Positions 12,601-22,939 of a stretch of DNA of 64,000 nt are shown piece by piece. The DNA is taken from positions 29,999,249 through 30,063,248 of the forward strand of contig NC_053141.1 in assembly GCF_016808335.1 (NCBI RefSeq), written 5' to 3'. The DNA comes from Panicum virgatum (lineage: Eukaryota; Streptophyta; Magnoliopsida; Poales; Poaceae). The notes beneath the pieces were generated by a model. The model was not told the DNA's origin, did no database searches, and was given only the letters and a program-made list of their open reading frames with translations. How positions within the stretch are numbered: the stretch's first letter is position 1; each line of letters starts with the position of its first letter. The position numbers and the translations under genes are program-made.

Positions 12601-14408
12601 ATATGTTTGTGAAGGAATATTAACAATAGACATGTAGGGACAGATGTTATATTACTAATATCATTCAGTTGTCCTTGCACCCTTAACCATTCTTTGTAAG
12701 TTTTGGTGGTGTCATCCCTGTCGATATCTTTCAAATCTGGGTCAGCCAAGCTAATATTAGTACAAAGGCTTCTCCAATATAAAATAATACAACAATTTTT
12801 AAATATATAGGAGTCCAACATAACACTTACCCATGAATCGGTTTTCCTTATGCATGACGTGCAGCCATTCCTTGTAAGCATCAATTGACTCCTCATCTTC
12901 ATCTATATTCTCTTCCCTAATGGGTCTCCTTCCAGGTACTTTCAAGGGTGTTATGTTCACATTCTGGTCTATTTTTTGTTCCTTGGACAGCAATAGTCTG
13001 ACCTGTCTTTCCTCCTCATTACATGCTATCATAGCATCTGCATTGCCTTCTTCTTCGATTTCATGTAATGTTACTGCATTACCACATCTCCTCTTGTAGT
13101 ACAAATAGTCCCTTACCCTATACCCCAATTGTAATTTAATTGCAAGCAAGTTACTCAGGGTGAGATCAGCCCTAGTGATTGTAATAGTAGAAGACTCTTG
13201 CCCCCCCCCCCCCGGCAACCCCTCGCAAGTGAAATAGAGAGTCCATGTTTGATCCGAGCTGCCAAATATTACAATAGTATCGAACTTAAGCACTAGTGAC
13301 GATACAGCAATATACTTAAAAGGAAACCAGTGTACATATAGTATGTGTACAGACAGAGAAAGTAATTAAAAATTAGTGCCACTTATTTGAACTATATGTG
13401 CACCCCCATGACTGAAATTAAAGTAAACCAAAAAAATATTTATACTAGGAAACACAAAATATTGCACACTTGTTCTTCATAGCTTAATTGATATGAAATG
13501 CTTACAGTCCCTTTCTAAATTAGAATTATGTCAGTACTTTGGCACTTACTCATTTAGAGCACATAGAATATGGCTAGATATGACTAGGCGAAATAAGATT
13601 TATCTGCTGGCATATCAACTCATAGATATCAAATCGTAAATAGCGTGAGGCTAGGAAAATGGGATATTAGGATTTGAAACTTCTTATACATAGCTCATTT
13701 TGAGTTTGAGCTAAGATCTGAATCTATAGTGCATAATTTGATAAAAAGCAATATCCTAATCACTGAACTTATTGCCATATGTGTATGGACAGAGAGCAAA
13801 ATCATAACCCTACATATCATTAATCCCATGCTTTCGATCTACATTATCCCCATGACTGAAATTAAAGGAAACCAACATGTATGTATACTATGTGTATGGA
13901 CAGAGACCAAACTCATTAATCCCTACATATCATTAATCCCATGCATTCGATCTACATTATCCCCATGGTGCACTGCTTCCTGCATGTCCCTGCAGCATCG
14001 ATGCTCTTAGGCTACATGTTTCCCAGAACGTTTTCAAGATTATATATCTAGAACCCTAAACCCGAGATGTTGAATCCAAAAATAGGAAGCCAACAGATGT
14101 TACCTATCATTGATTGGCAGGGAGCTCTCTTGTTCATCACCAAGTGCTGCTGTCGACCCGGACGAACGTGTTGCCCCAAAAAGGGACATGGTGGCATTGG
14201 GTCTGTATGAACTTGCCAGCGCCGCCGCCGCCGCCGGAGTTGTTGGCGTCCCAGATGAACGTGTTGCCCCAAAAAGGGACATGGTGGCGTTGGGTCTGGA
14301 TGAACTTGCCGCCGCCGCCGCCGGCGGAGTTGTTGGCATCCCCGCTCCTGCAGGTGTGCGCATCGACGTCGAGGACGGAGGTGTTCCACTCGTTGGAGTT
14401 GTCGTCAT
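9680..14408 (-). CDS. Ptta/En-Spm (TnpA-like) transposon protein, multi-exon
   Basis: The likely start is at 14406-14408 (MTTTPTSGTPPSSTSM). Exon 1 is Ala/Ser/Pro-rich and carries a tandem duplication of PNATMSLFGATRSSG. Further exons on the minus strand include about 13270-12850, with a PB1-like segment (TWTLYFTCEGLPGGGG, then DYLYYKRRCG), and about 12720-12680 (TYKEWLRVQGQLNDI). Next come about 12340-12100 (LKGWIATNKRTREASQKLS), about 12005-11810 (RYKGWRSTFSATYK, then WHYLVSYFGTEEFQ) and 11690-11600. Then follow 11220-10730 (TSEESREVYE, then coiled-coil RLQDRLEAQEVEREAER), 10700-10615, 10545-10430 and 10340-10150. The last exon ends near 9680. The GWRSTF, WHYLV and TSEES...Y blocks are typical of the Ptta/En_Spm family (PF03004). 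Such proteins bind subterminal repeats. Exact exon borders are approximate and I did not verify the full frame. Confidence 0.7.
13201..13213. repeat. 13-base C homopolymer inside the TnpA-like PB1 exon
   Basis: An uninterrupted run of 13 C on the plus strand encodes the GGGG of LPGGGGQE on the minus strand. Length changes in such a run would shift the frame. It may be a mutation hotspot or a place where assembly length is uncertain. Confidence 0.8.
14137..14340 (-). repeat. tandem duplication of about 93 bp in exon 1 of the TnpA-like gene
   Basis: The unit GACGAACGTGTTGCCCCAAA recurs 93 bp later with few changes, followed in both copies by GGGACATGGTGG and a GCCGCC run. On the minus strand it doubles the block PNATMSLFGATRSSG followed by an alanine tract. 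Both copies keep the frame. Confidence 0.8.
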
Positions 14409-14908
14409 GTTCGACTTCTATTTGGGGGAATCCAAGAACCCTAACCATGTGGAGGAGGAGGCGGTGGTGTTGTTTACTGGGACGGGATATGAAAAGTTGC
14501 GAAACGAGGGGGCCGCAGGGTGGGGGGGGAGTCATACGGGGGTGGGCACGCGCGAGAGTTTTCGGTCCTGACTCAAATGTTTTGGAAATATTTGGCGGGA
14601 TAGTCCAGGTCTCCCAATTTTTCAATGTTTTGCCAACCTTTTTATTTTCTTTCTCAAATCTAATATTTTGTGCCAGATTTTAATATTAAATTTTTACCTA
14701 TTGGTACAATATAAAATTTTGCTAACGCTTTGCCCCATATAGTTACAATTGTTTTTGAGAAAGTGGTGATGCACAGCGTCACGAAGTCATATATGGTCTC
14801 ACACATTATTTAAAACTTTAATGGGATGTTTGTGGAGGCAAACTATGATGTTGTATGAATCTATGGAATTTTTTGACCAAGTTTACCTATTACTGTAATT
14901 ATTTTATT

Positions 14909-15018
14909 ATTTCAATGTGATTGGTATGATGTGCCAGCTACCAGTACACTAGGGATAAATTTGGTATTATCGACATTGCTACTTCCATGTTGAGATATTC
15001 AGATGAACCTTACATTCT
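14909..15018 (+). pseudogene. duplicated fragment of the transposase DUF4216 exon
   Basis: From TTCAATGTGATTGGTATGAT to CAGATGAACCTTACATTCTT this matches 19632-19759 in the same orientation, with a few base changes. About 20 bp are missing between two GTA repeats. It lies upstream of the transposase start and has no open frame context. Confidence 0.85.
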
Positions 15019-15210
15019 TTCAATTTCAAACCATCTAGGGCTTCAAAAATGCCAAAAATAAAAAGTGGAAAAAAAAGAATTGGGGACACATATAAAAATT
15101 TCAAAAACTGCTCCCCACAGGATTTGAACCCTGAAGCTTGGGTTCATATGAAACTTACTCTACCACTGCGCTATGTATGTGTGTTTGTTACACCATAGGT
15201 TTGACGATAC
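15019..15210 (-). repeat. direct repeat copy 1 with tRNA-like A and B boxes
   Basis: On the minus strand it carries TAGCGCAGTGGTAGAGTAA (A-box-like, about 15157-15175) and GGTTCAAATCC (B-box-like, 15120-15130), the internal promoter motifs of tRNA genes and SINEs. The acceptor stem does not pair well, so it is not a functional tRNA gene. Copy 2 is at 15536-15701. Confidence 0.6.
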
Positions 15211-15312
15211 GTAACTTTGTTTTCAAAAAAAGTTAAAATTTGACTTGGTCAAACTTTGTGAAACGAAACCCTAAACGGCCTCGGTTGAAAAACTTTTGAA
15301 TACCAAGTTTGC

Positions 15313-15519
15313 TAGGCTCATCAAGATCTACACTTTTTATATAGGTCATTTTTCGATTTGAGAAATTGTTTAAAAAGTCTAGGTACAGATCTGTGGATCT
15401 CAAATAGAGTTTATGATACTATGTCTAAGACTTGTCAATTTAGAACTAAACTTTTTAAACACTTTCTCGAATTAAAAAATGACCTATATAACAATTGTAC
15501 ATCTTGATGAGTGTAGCAA
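15313..15519. repeat. imperfect inverted repeat between the two direct repeats
   Basis: GGCTCATCAAGATCTACA...TATATAGGTCATTTTT (15315-15355) is mirrored by AAAAAATGACCTATATA...ACATCTTGATGAGTG (15474-15514). The arms could form a long hairpin with about 120 bp of loop. It looks like a foldback MITE-type unit; ends and target duplication are not clear. Confidence 0.6.
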
Positions 15520-15535
15520 AGTTGGTGTTCATGTC

Positions 15536-15701
15536 TTTTCAATTTCGAACCATCTAGGGCTTCAAAAATGCCAAAAATAAAAAGTGGGAAAAAAAAAGAA
15601 TTGGGGACTCCCCACAGGATTCGAACCCTGGAGCTTGAGTTCATATAAAACTTACTCTACCACTACGCTATGCATGTGTGTTCATTACAGCATAGGTTTA
15701 A
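15536..15701 (-). repeat. direct repeat copy 2 with tRNA-like A and B boxes
   Basis: This is the same unit as 15019-15210, starting TTTTCAATTTCGAACCATC. It has a cleaner B box on the minus strand (GGGTTCGAATCC, 15617-15628) and an A-box-like GCGTAGTGGTAGAG (15656-15669). A short segment present in copy 1 (ACATATAAAAATTTCAAAA) is missing here. Confidence 0.6.
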
Positions 15702-16443
15702 GTTTATTTACCTCTTGAACGAATATTATTATTGGGTCATAAAACCACCAACCCGACCCTATCTCCATCCTTCCCGCAAATCAATATGTCCCCTCCTTTT
15801 CGCAAACTCTTCCGCGCATCGTCTCCCTCTCGAGTCCCGAAGCAAGCACGCCGCCGGGTGTGGCCACAGCAGCTTAGGTCGCCCATCAATTTCCCATCTC
15901 CATTATCCCCAAGCACCGGCCGCCAGCATCTTGCCAAGTCCCCTCGAGGTTTCTCTACTCTACTGTCTAGTGTGTACTACATCTCAATCCGCTTACGAAC
16001 AAACTGGTAGTTTAGGTTTTCTGATTCAATTGGTCATTGGTGTGTGCATGGCATGTAATTGAAAATTGGAAGTGTATATTCGCTGACTCAGAGGGCGACC
16101 GCCGCCGCTGCTCGGCATCTGGACTCCTCCGATCGACCTCCACTCCACTGCCCTTCGGACCTCCATAAAGGTGCAACCCGTTTTGAAGGTATGAGAATAA
16201 AAAGCTCCCAGCCTCCGATGTCTAATTTGTATAACCCTATAGCTCGCTAATTGTGCTGTAATGTGATTAATTTAGGTAGAGTATAGCTGATTTCTGCCCT
16301 GATTTCCACGTCGATCGATCAATCAAACAAGCTGTCCTCACGGTGAAAGGTACAAGATCACTATGGGCTGCACATATATAGTTCAATTATGTACATAAAT
16401 ACGCTAGCTAAATTGGTGACCATCGTTCATCTTCATCACGCAG

Positions 16444-19400
16444 ATGTCAGGCGATGATAGGAGTTGGATGCGCTTGCCTCGTTCTTCAACCGACTGGCAG
16501 AACAAATTCATGCAGTTTTTGGACAGGACATATAGTGGCACTTCGAGGGGTGGAACTGCAGCATGTCCGTGCCGTAAATGTCTATGCATGTCACACAGAA
16601 CACGGGCTGTGCTTCAGATTCATGTCCTTTCAACAGGTTTTGCTGAAAGTTTTATAATGGAAGGGGAAGGTTCAGCTGATGTGGTATTTCACAATGAAGA
16701 TGTAGGACCTAGTGATGTACAAGTACACAATGACTACCCAGCAGCAGCAGATGTACAAGTACAGAACGATGATGAAGGTGCACCACATGATTCTGGAGTA
16801 GACAATGAAGAAGGCGGCGCACCGAGTGAAGATGATGAGGCCAGTAATTTGATTAAATCCCTAATCAGAGGTGAAATACGAGGAGAGATCGTTGATGAAA
16901 ACGAGCCAAACGAGGAAGCCAAGATCTTCTTCAAGTTACTACAGGAGGCAAAAAAGGAATTATATCCAGGTTGTGAAGATGGTACAAAGATATCTTTTAT
17001 TGTGGAACTTTTCCAGGTTAAGTGCATGTATGGGATAAGTAACAAAGCATTGGAGGGGGTACTCTTTCTGATCTCAAAGATTCTCCCTAAAGGTCATTGT
17101 GTCCCAAACACAATGGAGAAAGTGCAAAGTGTCGTTCGCGATCTAGGCTTGGACTATATCAAGATAGATGCATGTGAGAATCATTGTGTGTTATTTTGGA
17201 AGGAATACAAGAAGCTGGATATATGCCCCAAATGTAAAGCGTCTAGGTGGAAAACAGATGACCATGGTGATGGCCATGTGGACGATGGTCATGATACGAA
17301 ACGTCGTCGTGTCCCAAACAAAATCCTTCGGTACTTCCCTCTCACACCTCGGCTACGCAGATTGTACATGTCAGAGAGAACGTCATCAGAAATGTGTTGG
17401 CATGAGGAAGGAAGAATAGATGATGGCAAACTACATCATCCTGCTGACTCCAAGGCATGGAAGCACGTGGACAATACGTTTCCACAATTTATAGAAGCTC
17501 GTAACGTTCGACTGGGTCTTGCTTCTGATGGCTTCAACCCATTTGGTATGCAAAATGTTACTTACAGTTGTTGGCCTGTTATCCTAATACCTTACAATTT
17601 GCCTCCTTGGTTGTATGAGAAACAATCTTATTGGATCATGTCGATGTTGATACCTGGCAAGAAAACTCCTGGAATGAATATTGATGTTTACTTGAGGCCC
17701 CTCATTGATGAGTTGAAGGAGTTGTGGAATACTGGTGTTAATTGTAGGGATGTAAAGGCAAAGGAAAACTTTACACTACGTGCTATGCTACTTTGGACAA
17801 TCAATGACTTCCCTGCATATGTGATGCTTTCTGGTTGGAGCACAAAAGGAAAATTTGCATGTCCTTACTGTCACAAGGATACAGATTATTTGTGGTTGAA
17901 ACATGGGAAGAAGTTCTGCTACATGGGACATCGTCGGTTTTTGCCCTTAGACCATCCATGGCGCATGAACAAGATGAGCTTCAACAATGAGGAGGAAACC
18001 AGGGAGGCTCCAGTTCCACTGTCTGGTCAAGATGTATTAGACCAATATGCAACTTTTCATCAAACGGGATTTGGAAAGGACATATCAAAAAAGAGGAAGC
18101 GTGATGAAGACGCAAGATGGCACAATTGGAGGAAGAAGAGTATTTTTTTTTAGCTCCCCTACTGGTCTTCTTTGCTCATAAGGCATAATTTGGACGTGAT
18201 GCATATTGAGAAAAACATATGCGAGAGCATATTAGGGACTTTGCTTGAAATCGAAGGGAAATGTAAGGACAGTGAGAATACCCGCCTTGACATGGAACAC
18301 CTTGGGATCAGGCAAGATCAGCATCCTATGATTGATGATGACACGTACACCTTGCCAGCAGCGTTGTACTCTCTAGACAAGGATGACAAGAGGATTTTAT
18401 GCCAATTTCTTCAAGGAGTGAAGATGCCTGATGGGTTCTGCTCCAATTTAAAGAGATGTGTTGACGATAAAACATGTAAGGTGTCTGGACTCAAAACTCA
18501 TGACTACTATATTATTCTACAAAAACTATTGCCCTTAGTCATTCGAAGGATTTTGCCAGAAGATGTTGCCAGGCCATTGATTGAGCTCAGTAGGTTCTTC
18601 AGTGCACTTTGTTCAAATGAGTTGGTGCCAGCAGATCTTGACAAACTAGACAGTTCAATTAAAGAGACTCTTTGTCAGCTTGAGATGGTTTTCCCGCCTG
18701 CATTTTTTGACATAATGATTCATTTGCCGGTCCATCTAGCTGAAGAGGCTAAACTAGGAGGGCCCGTGTGTTACAGATGGATGTATCCAGTAGAGAGGTA
18801 TCTACGTACTGTTAAAGGATATGTCAGGAACAAGGCACAACCAGAAGGATCAATAGCCGAGGCATACATAGCTGAGGAGTGTCTTACAATTTGCTCTCGA
18901 TTCTTCAACATCGACACCAAGCTGAGTCGAGCTGATCGTCATGAAAATACAGTTGTGAATGAGCCTCCAAGTGATCTAAGCATATTTAGTGAAATTGATT
19001 ACAAGAGGAGAGGAAATAACGTTAAGAATTTGGAGAAAGTTGAACTTCAAAAGATGAGGCACTACATAATTACTAATTGTGATGAAGCCAGGAAATGGGT
19101 AGAGTAAGTCGCAATTTTTACCACTAAATTTATCTTTTATCTGCTTGTTTGTGGCATCAACTAATAATTTGGTGAACTCTGATGTAGGGAGCATAAGACA
19201 CAACTAACAAGGGATAGTTCAATCAACATTAAAAAACGACACAAGGAGCATTTTGTAAGATGGTTTGAAATCGAGGTATGTAGTATTATTTTATATTTTT
19301 AAATTCCACTTTATGGTCAGACCGACGTAGTAATTAACCGGTAGATGTCTAACTTGATTTTTAAATTGCAGATAGCAAAACTATACGAGAAAGGGGAAGC

Positions 19401-20104
19401 AAGTAAACTGATGCATGCCCTTTCTCAAGGACCTGACCCTCGAGCTCGTGTGTTGAATAGTGCACATGAATAATTGGCTATTTCGGACAGTTGCCACAGA
19501 GAAAAGCCTCATGACACAAAATTCTGGTGTCCTTGTGAAGGGTGACGATAGTACAGGCAACATGACCTGGTATGGAGTCATTAGAAATATAATCTCACTG
19601 GAATTCCCACAAGCAAAAGAAGTTATATTGTTTCAGTGTGATTGGTATGATGTGCCAGCTACCAGTACCAGCAGAAGCAGAGGGTACACTAGGGATAAAT
19701 ATGGTATTATCGACATTGCTACTTCCATGTTGAGATATTCAGATGAACCTTACATTCTTGCTTCAAACGCTGAACCAGTGTTTTATGTCCCTATCGTGTA
19801 CAAGCCGGGATGGTCTACTGTTGTTTTGGTGAGACCAAGAAATTTGTTTTCCATGCTAGACACAGGAAATGACGCCGATGCACTTGATGTGGGAATCCAA
19901 GAAATGAATGAATCAGGCCAAGGTCAGGAATTCTTAAGCTGGTCAAGACAAGATAGGGCAGGCACAACTGGTTCTGCCGCCATTATTAATCAAGTGCGTA
20001 GCGAAGCAATTCCCGAACCTGTTGATGACTATATTGGTGATGATGATTCTGACGACGATGACACCTACATTGATGATGGGGTTATTGCACCAGTCATGGA
20101 ATAA
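16444..20104 (+). pseudogene. Tnp2-type CACTA transposase, one stop and one frame break
   Basis: This is the catalytic protein of En/Spm elements; it acts in the nucleus on the element ends. Segments in order: transposase-associated domain (WMRLPRSSTDWQNKF, CPCRKC near residues 38-43) and the Transposase_21/tnp2 core (LGLASDGFNPFGMQN, then WPVILIPYNLPPW, YLRPLIDELKELW, CPYCHKDTDYLWLKHGKKFC). Then come HNLDVMHIEKNICESILGT, a DUF4218 part (MIHLPVHLAEEAKLGGPV, then MYPVERYLRTVKGYVRNKA, 18711-18900) and, after introns at about 19103-19186 and 19276-19371, a DUF4216 part (FQCDWYDVP, then KPGWSTVVLVRP, 19630-19850). The frame is open from 16444 except for TAG at 18151-18153, where relatives have glutamate in FFELPYW. 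The last exon changes frame near 19460-19470. The C-terminus is highly acidic. The stop looks recent because the sequence after it is still well preserved. Confidence 0.9.
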
Positions 20105-20569
20105 AATATAGAAGATGATTTCTTTGTTTGAAGACAATATTCCTTTTTCTTAATTTGCTATTAAACTTTGTGCCAATATGAAATAAATTAAAACATATAA
20201 TATAATGCAATTGATTTGTAATGCTCAGAACAGGCACGAAATTGTATACGGATATATAACAGAATTAAAATATTTTGGAACAATAAAGAGGTAAGTGGAA
20301 AGTTTTGAAATAAAAATCACGATTGCCCAAGAGTAATCACCGGTCGGCAAATGTTTGGACAAGGAAAGGTTCATTGGCGTGGTCACCATGTGACCGATGG
20401 TGCACGGTCAGGCATAATTACTATCGCTAACAAAGTGGCCAACCACCCCGGTACAACATCAAGTACTAATTAACATCCACGCGTACTTAACATCAAGTAC
20501 TTAACAGCAACTACTACTTAACAGAAAGTTTTGGACACCAGGCATAAGGACGGAGATGCTGAGATGGGG
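20105..20569. other. 3' flank of the transposase gene, nothing recognised
   Basis: This AT-rich sequence lies between the transposase stop and the right subterminal repeats. AATAAA-like signals occur near 20181 and 20281 and could serve for polyadenylation. There is a short run of TTAACATC/TTAACAG repeats at 20470-20525. No gene is visible. Confidence 0.4.
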
Positions 20570-21110
20570 CCAGCATATTGCAACCAAAAATAAGCGTTGC
20601 ACTTGAATTCGTTGCAATTATCAAAGTATATTGCAACCACAAATAAGCGTTGCACTTGAACACAATTTTCGCTTCGACCCCAGAGATCTCGTTGCAATAA
20701 AATTTAGCACTTGCAACAATATCAAAGTATATTACAACTGCCAAAAAAGGTTGCAATTGACCCCAACTTTTGCTTCGCCTCCAAGAGTTCTCGTTGCATT
20801 AAGCATCTAGCATTTGCAACGCTTGTCAAATTTTATGCAACATAAAAAAACCGTAGCAATAGTCAGACCAAATGCAACAGACGTAAATGTAGTTGTAGTA
20901 CTACCACACAATTGCAACCAAAATCAAGTCTACTGCAACCATTTTTCACCATTGCAATATCGTCCACCAAATGCAACAGAGCTTTGCAACATCTTGAAAA
21001 CCGTTGTATTAAAGGCATGTATCGCTACCATTTTTTAGAATGGTTGTAATACAACGATCTCTAGCAACCAAATTTTCGGCGTTGCAATTCAGAGGCGTTG
21101 CATTTGTCCA
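20570..21110. repeat. right subterminal repeat array of the CACTA element
   Basis: It contains TTGCAAC, TTGCAAT and related units, including two near-identical stretches around ATATTGCAACCA(A/C)AAATAAGCG (20576 and 20630). It mirrors the left array and would be bound by the TnpA-like protein. ORFs across it are by-products of the repeats. Confidence 0.8.
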
Positions 21111-22115
21111 AAAACCTTGTAGTGTTAAGCAACCTAGTTGTAAACATGGTGTTTAGAACTTGGTGCAAACATTGTCATTGTTTATATATCTTCCTTTCAT
21201 CTGCATTTACACTTGCACACACGCACACTCATCAGATTTCGCTAAGTTAGCTATCCCACAAGTTGTAACCTAGTTTTGTTTTTGTTTTCAATAAGTGTAG
21301 GATCACCATAATTTGTGCTCACCACATTGATAGATTTTGGCAATGCCTTTTGCTTATGGAAAAATGATGAAAGTTGATGCTTTGTTTTACCTACACTATG
21401 TTGTATATGACTTGACCATTTGCTCTCAATTAAATGGAATTAAAATGATTAAATACCGGCTCTTTTATTTGTGGAGGTTAAATGACTAAATTCTAGACCC
21501 ACATATTCTATGTTGCTCTTTGATTTAAGTCTACCGATGAACTTACACTTTGTGTTGTTTAATTTGAAAACTTAATTCCTATGCTATCTACATTTGTGAA
21601 TCTCTTGCAAAGTTCTACCTACCAAAGCCTATACATACATATTCTTTCATGATGAAACCTTTAGATTGCAAACTTATATTTTGATGAGTTGGATTAAGAT
21701 TGATTTCTTTGGTATGAGACTAAGAAGCTGGTCATTCCGTTTTTTTTGTGTAACCTTCTTTTTGCTAGCCTATTTATCCATGCATTGTGAGTTTCGACTT
21801 CGGGAATTTTGCAAACCTCGCTGGATATCCACCCTAAACCAAAAATATCTTTTTGTGATTACCTCCTTGACCACAACCCAATTTGAGTATGGATTATCAT
21901 TTCGACGGAATCAAAAGAATCAAGGGCACCATATAAAGAAAAGTTTTGGGAGACAATGCTCCCCGGAGATTCAAGCGGTTCTACGAAGAAGAAGGTGAAT
22001 TTGAGATACTTACCTTAGCTAGTTGGTTCTCCCACTATTCATACACGAGGACGAGCATTCGTTCAAGCATGGGGGGATGGCTGGGTAAGTATTCTATGTT
22101 ATCAAAAGTTCTAAG

Positions 22116-22211
22116 GAGCAAAAAGAAAGAAAAAAAAGAAAGAAAGAGAAAAATAGAAAAATGAAAAAAAGGGAGAAAAGAAAAGAAAAATGAAAGAAAA
22201 AAGAGAAGAAT
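22116..22211 (+). repeat. long purine-rich low-complexity tract
   Basis: GAAAGAAA/GGGAGAAAAG-type sequence with almost no pyrimidines for about 95 bases. It could form triplex DNA in principle. It is too far from the 3' LTR to be the primer of plus-strand synthesis. Confidence 0.8.
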
Positions 22212-22928
22212 AAAATGCTCCTTAGCTCTTTTTGGCTTCATTAATTTTCCAAGTTACTTTGAAAAACTATTCCATACTCAAATCTTCCAACCATGTGCAA
22301 TCCGATAACGAGAACTTCATTTGTATCTTGGGATCATCCATTTGCCACTTGCACATATCCACCTATCTAAATGTGTGTGTTTCATCTTTCTCCCTCTCCA
22401 ACATTATTTTCCAATGGCCTTTTTGACTAGTCTCGGTAATTCCATTAGATCTCTCTCTTAGTTTGATAATATTTCAAGTATAATGTTTTGCTAGGATTGT
22501 TTTTACCTACCAAGCTCCACATAAGCCTTCCATTTTTATATAAGAGTAGAATAGGTTGAAGACAATCTAATGTAGGCTTGAGCGACTTGATGAGATGAGT
22601 GTTTCCATGATCTTTTGCAAGAGAACCTCACTTATGTTTGATATGCATTCTTTTGAAAACTCTTCACGATGAAACAAGGTAAATGTTTGAAGTTTGCTTA
22701 AGTTTGAGAGCATTGCATTTATTTATTATTGTGGCTTCTTTTTTAATTGCTAGTCTATCTTCCAGAATGAAAAAGTAGCCGGTCACAACATGAACTTAAA
22801 TGCTAAATACATGAGGCAGCAATATGTCTTGTTATGTATGACTAAGTGCAGAGAGGACATTGAGGGGCAACGCTGATTTCTTTATAAGCAAAGCTCCTGG
22901 ACTTACTCAAGAACGAGCAAGGTTTAAG

Positions 22929-22939
22929 AATGGGGGGAA
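22929..22939 (+). promoter_or_regulatory. polypurine tract before the 3' LTR
   Basis: AATGGGGGGAA immediately precedes TGTTGGCGCTCC of the right LTR, the expected position of the plus-strand primer. Confidence 0.85.

Larger units (their letters stand above)
14409..16443. promoter_or_regulatory. central divergent region between the two CACTA genes
   Basis: This 2-kb region lies between the outward-facing start codons and must hold both promoters. It contains a copied fragment of the transposase 3' exon (about 14909-15018) and two direct repeats with tRNA-like boxes around an inverted repeat (15019-15701). A short GC-richer part at 15760-15960 could be the 5' leader of the transposase gene. 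A clear TATA box could not be assigned with confidence for either gene. Confidence 0.5.
8744..21124. mobile_element. 12.4-kb CACTA (En/Spm) transposon, two genes
   Basis: The left end reads CACTACAAGATTTTTGG and the right end is its complement with one difference in the first 31 bp. TTA flanks both sides (8741-8743 and 21125-21127), which is the 3-bp duplication expected of CACTA elements. Subterminal regions (about 8760-9490 and 20570-21110) are packed with TTGCAAC, GCAATAG and TTGCTAC units in both orientations, the type of array bound by TnpA proteins. Two genes are transcribed outward from a central region at 14.4-16.4 kb: TnpA-like to the left and Tnp2-like to the right. The element lies inside the 21-kb LTR retrotransposon and is therefore younger than it. 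The transposase carries a stop and a frame break, so this copy is probably not autonomous now. Confidence 0.95.
21128..22939 (+). other. right internal region of the 21-kb retrotransposon
   Basis: This is the continuation of the internal sequence interrupted by the CACTA element. It is AT-rich without retroviral-type domains. A purine-only tract of about 95 bp (22116-22211, A and G with few interruptions) stands out. The last bases before the LTR are the polypurine tract. Confidence 0.6.

Noticed and set aside
15120..15175. Functional tRNA gene on the minus strand
   Set aside because: A and B boxes are present, but stems do not pair into a cloverleaf and the second copy differs; treated as a tRNA-like repeat.
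22035..22241. Phe/Ser/Leu-rich minus-strand ORF
   Set aside because: It is the translation of the purine-rich tract.
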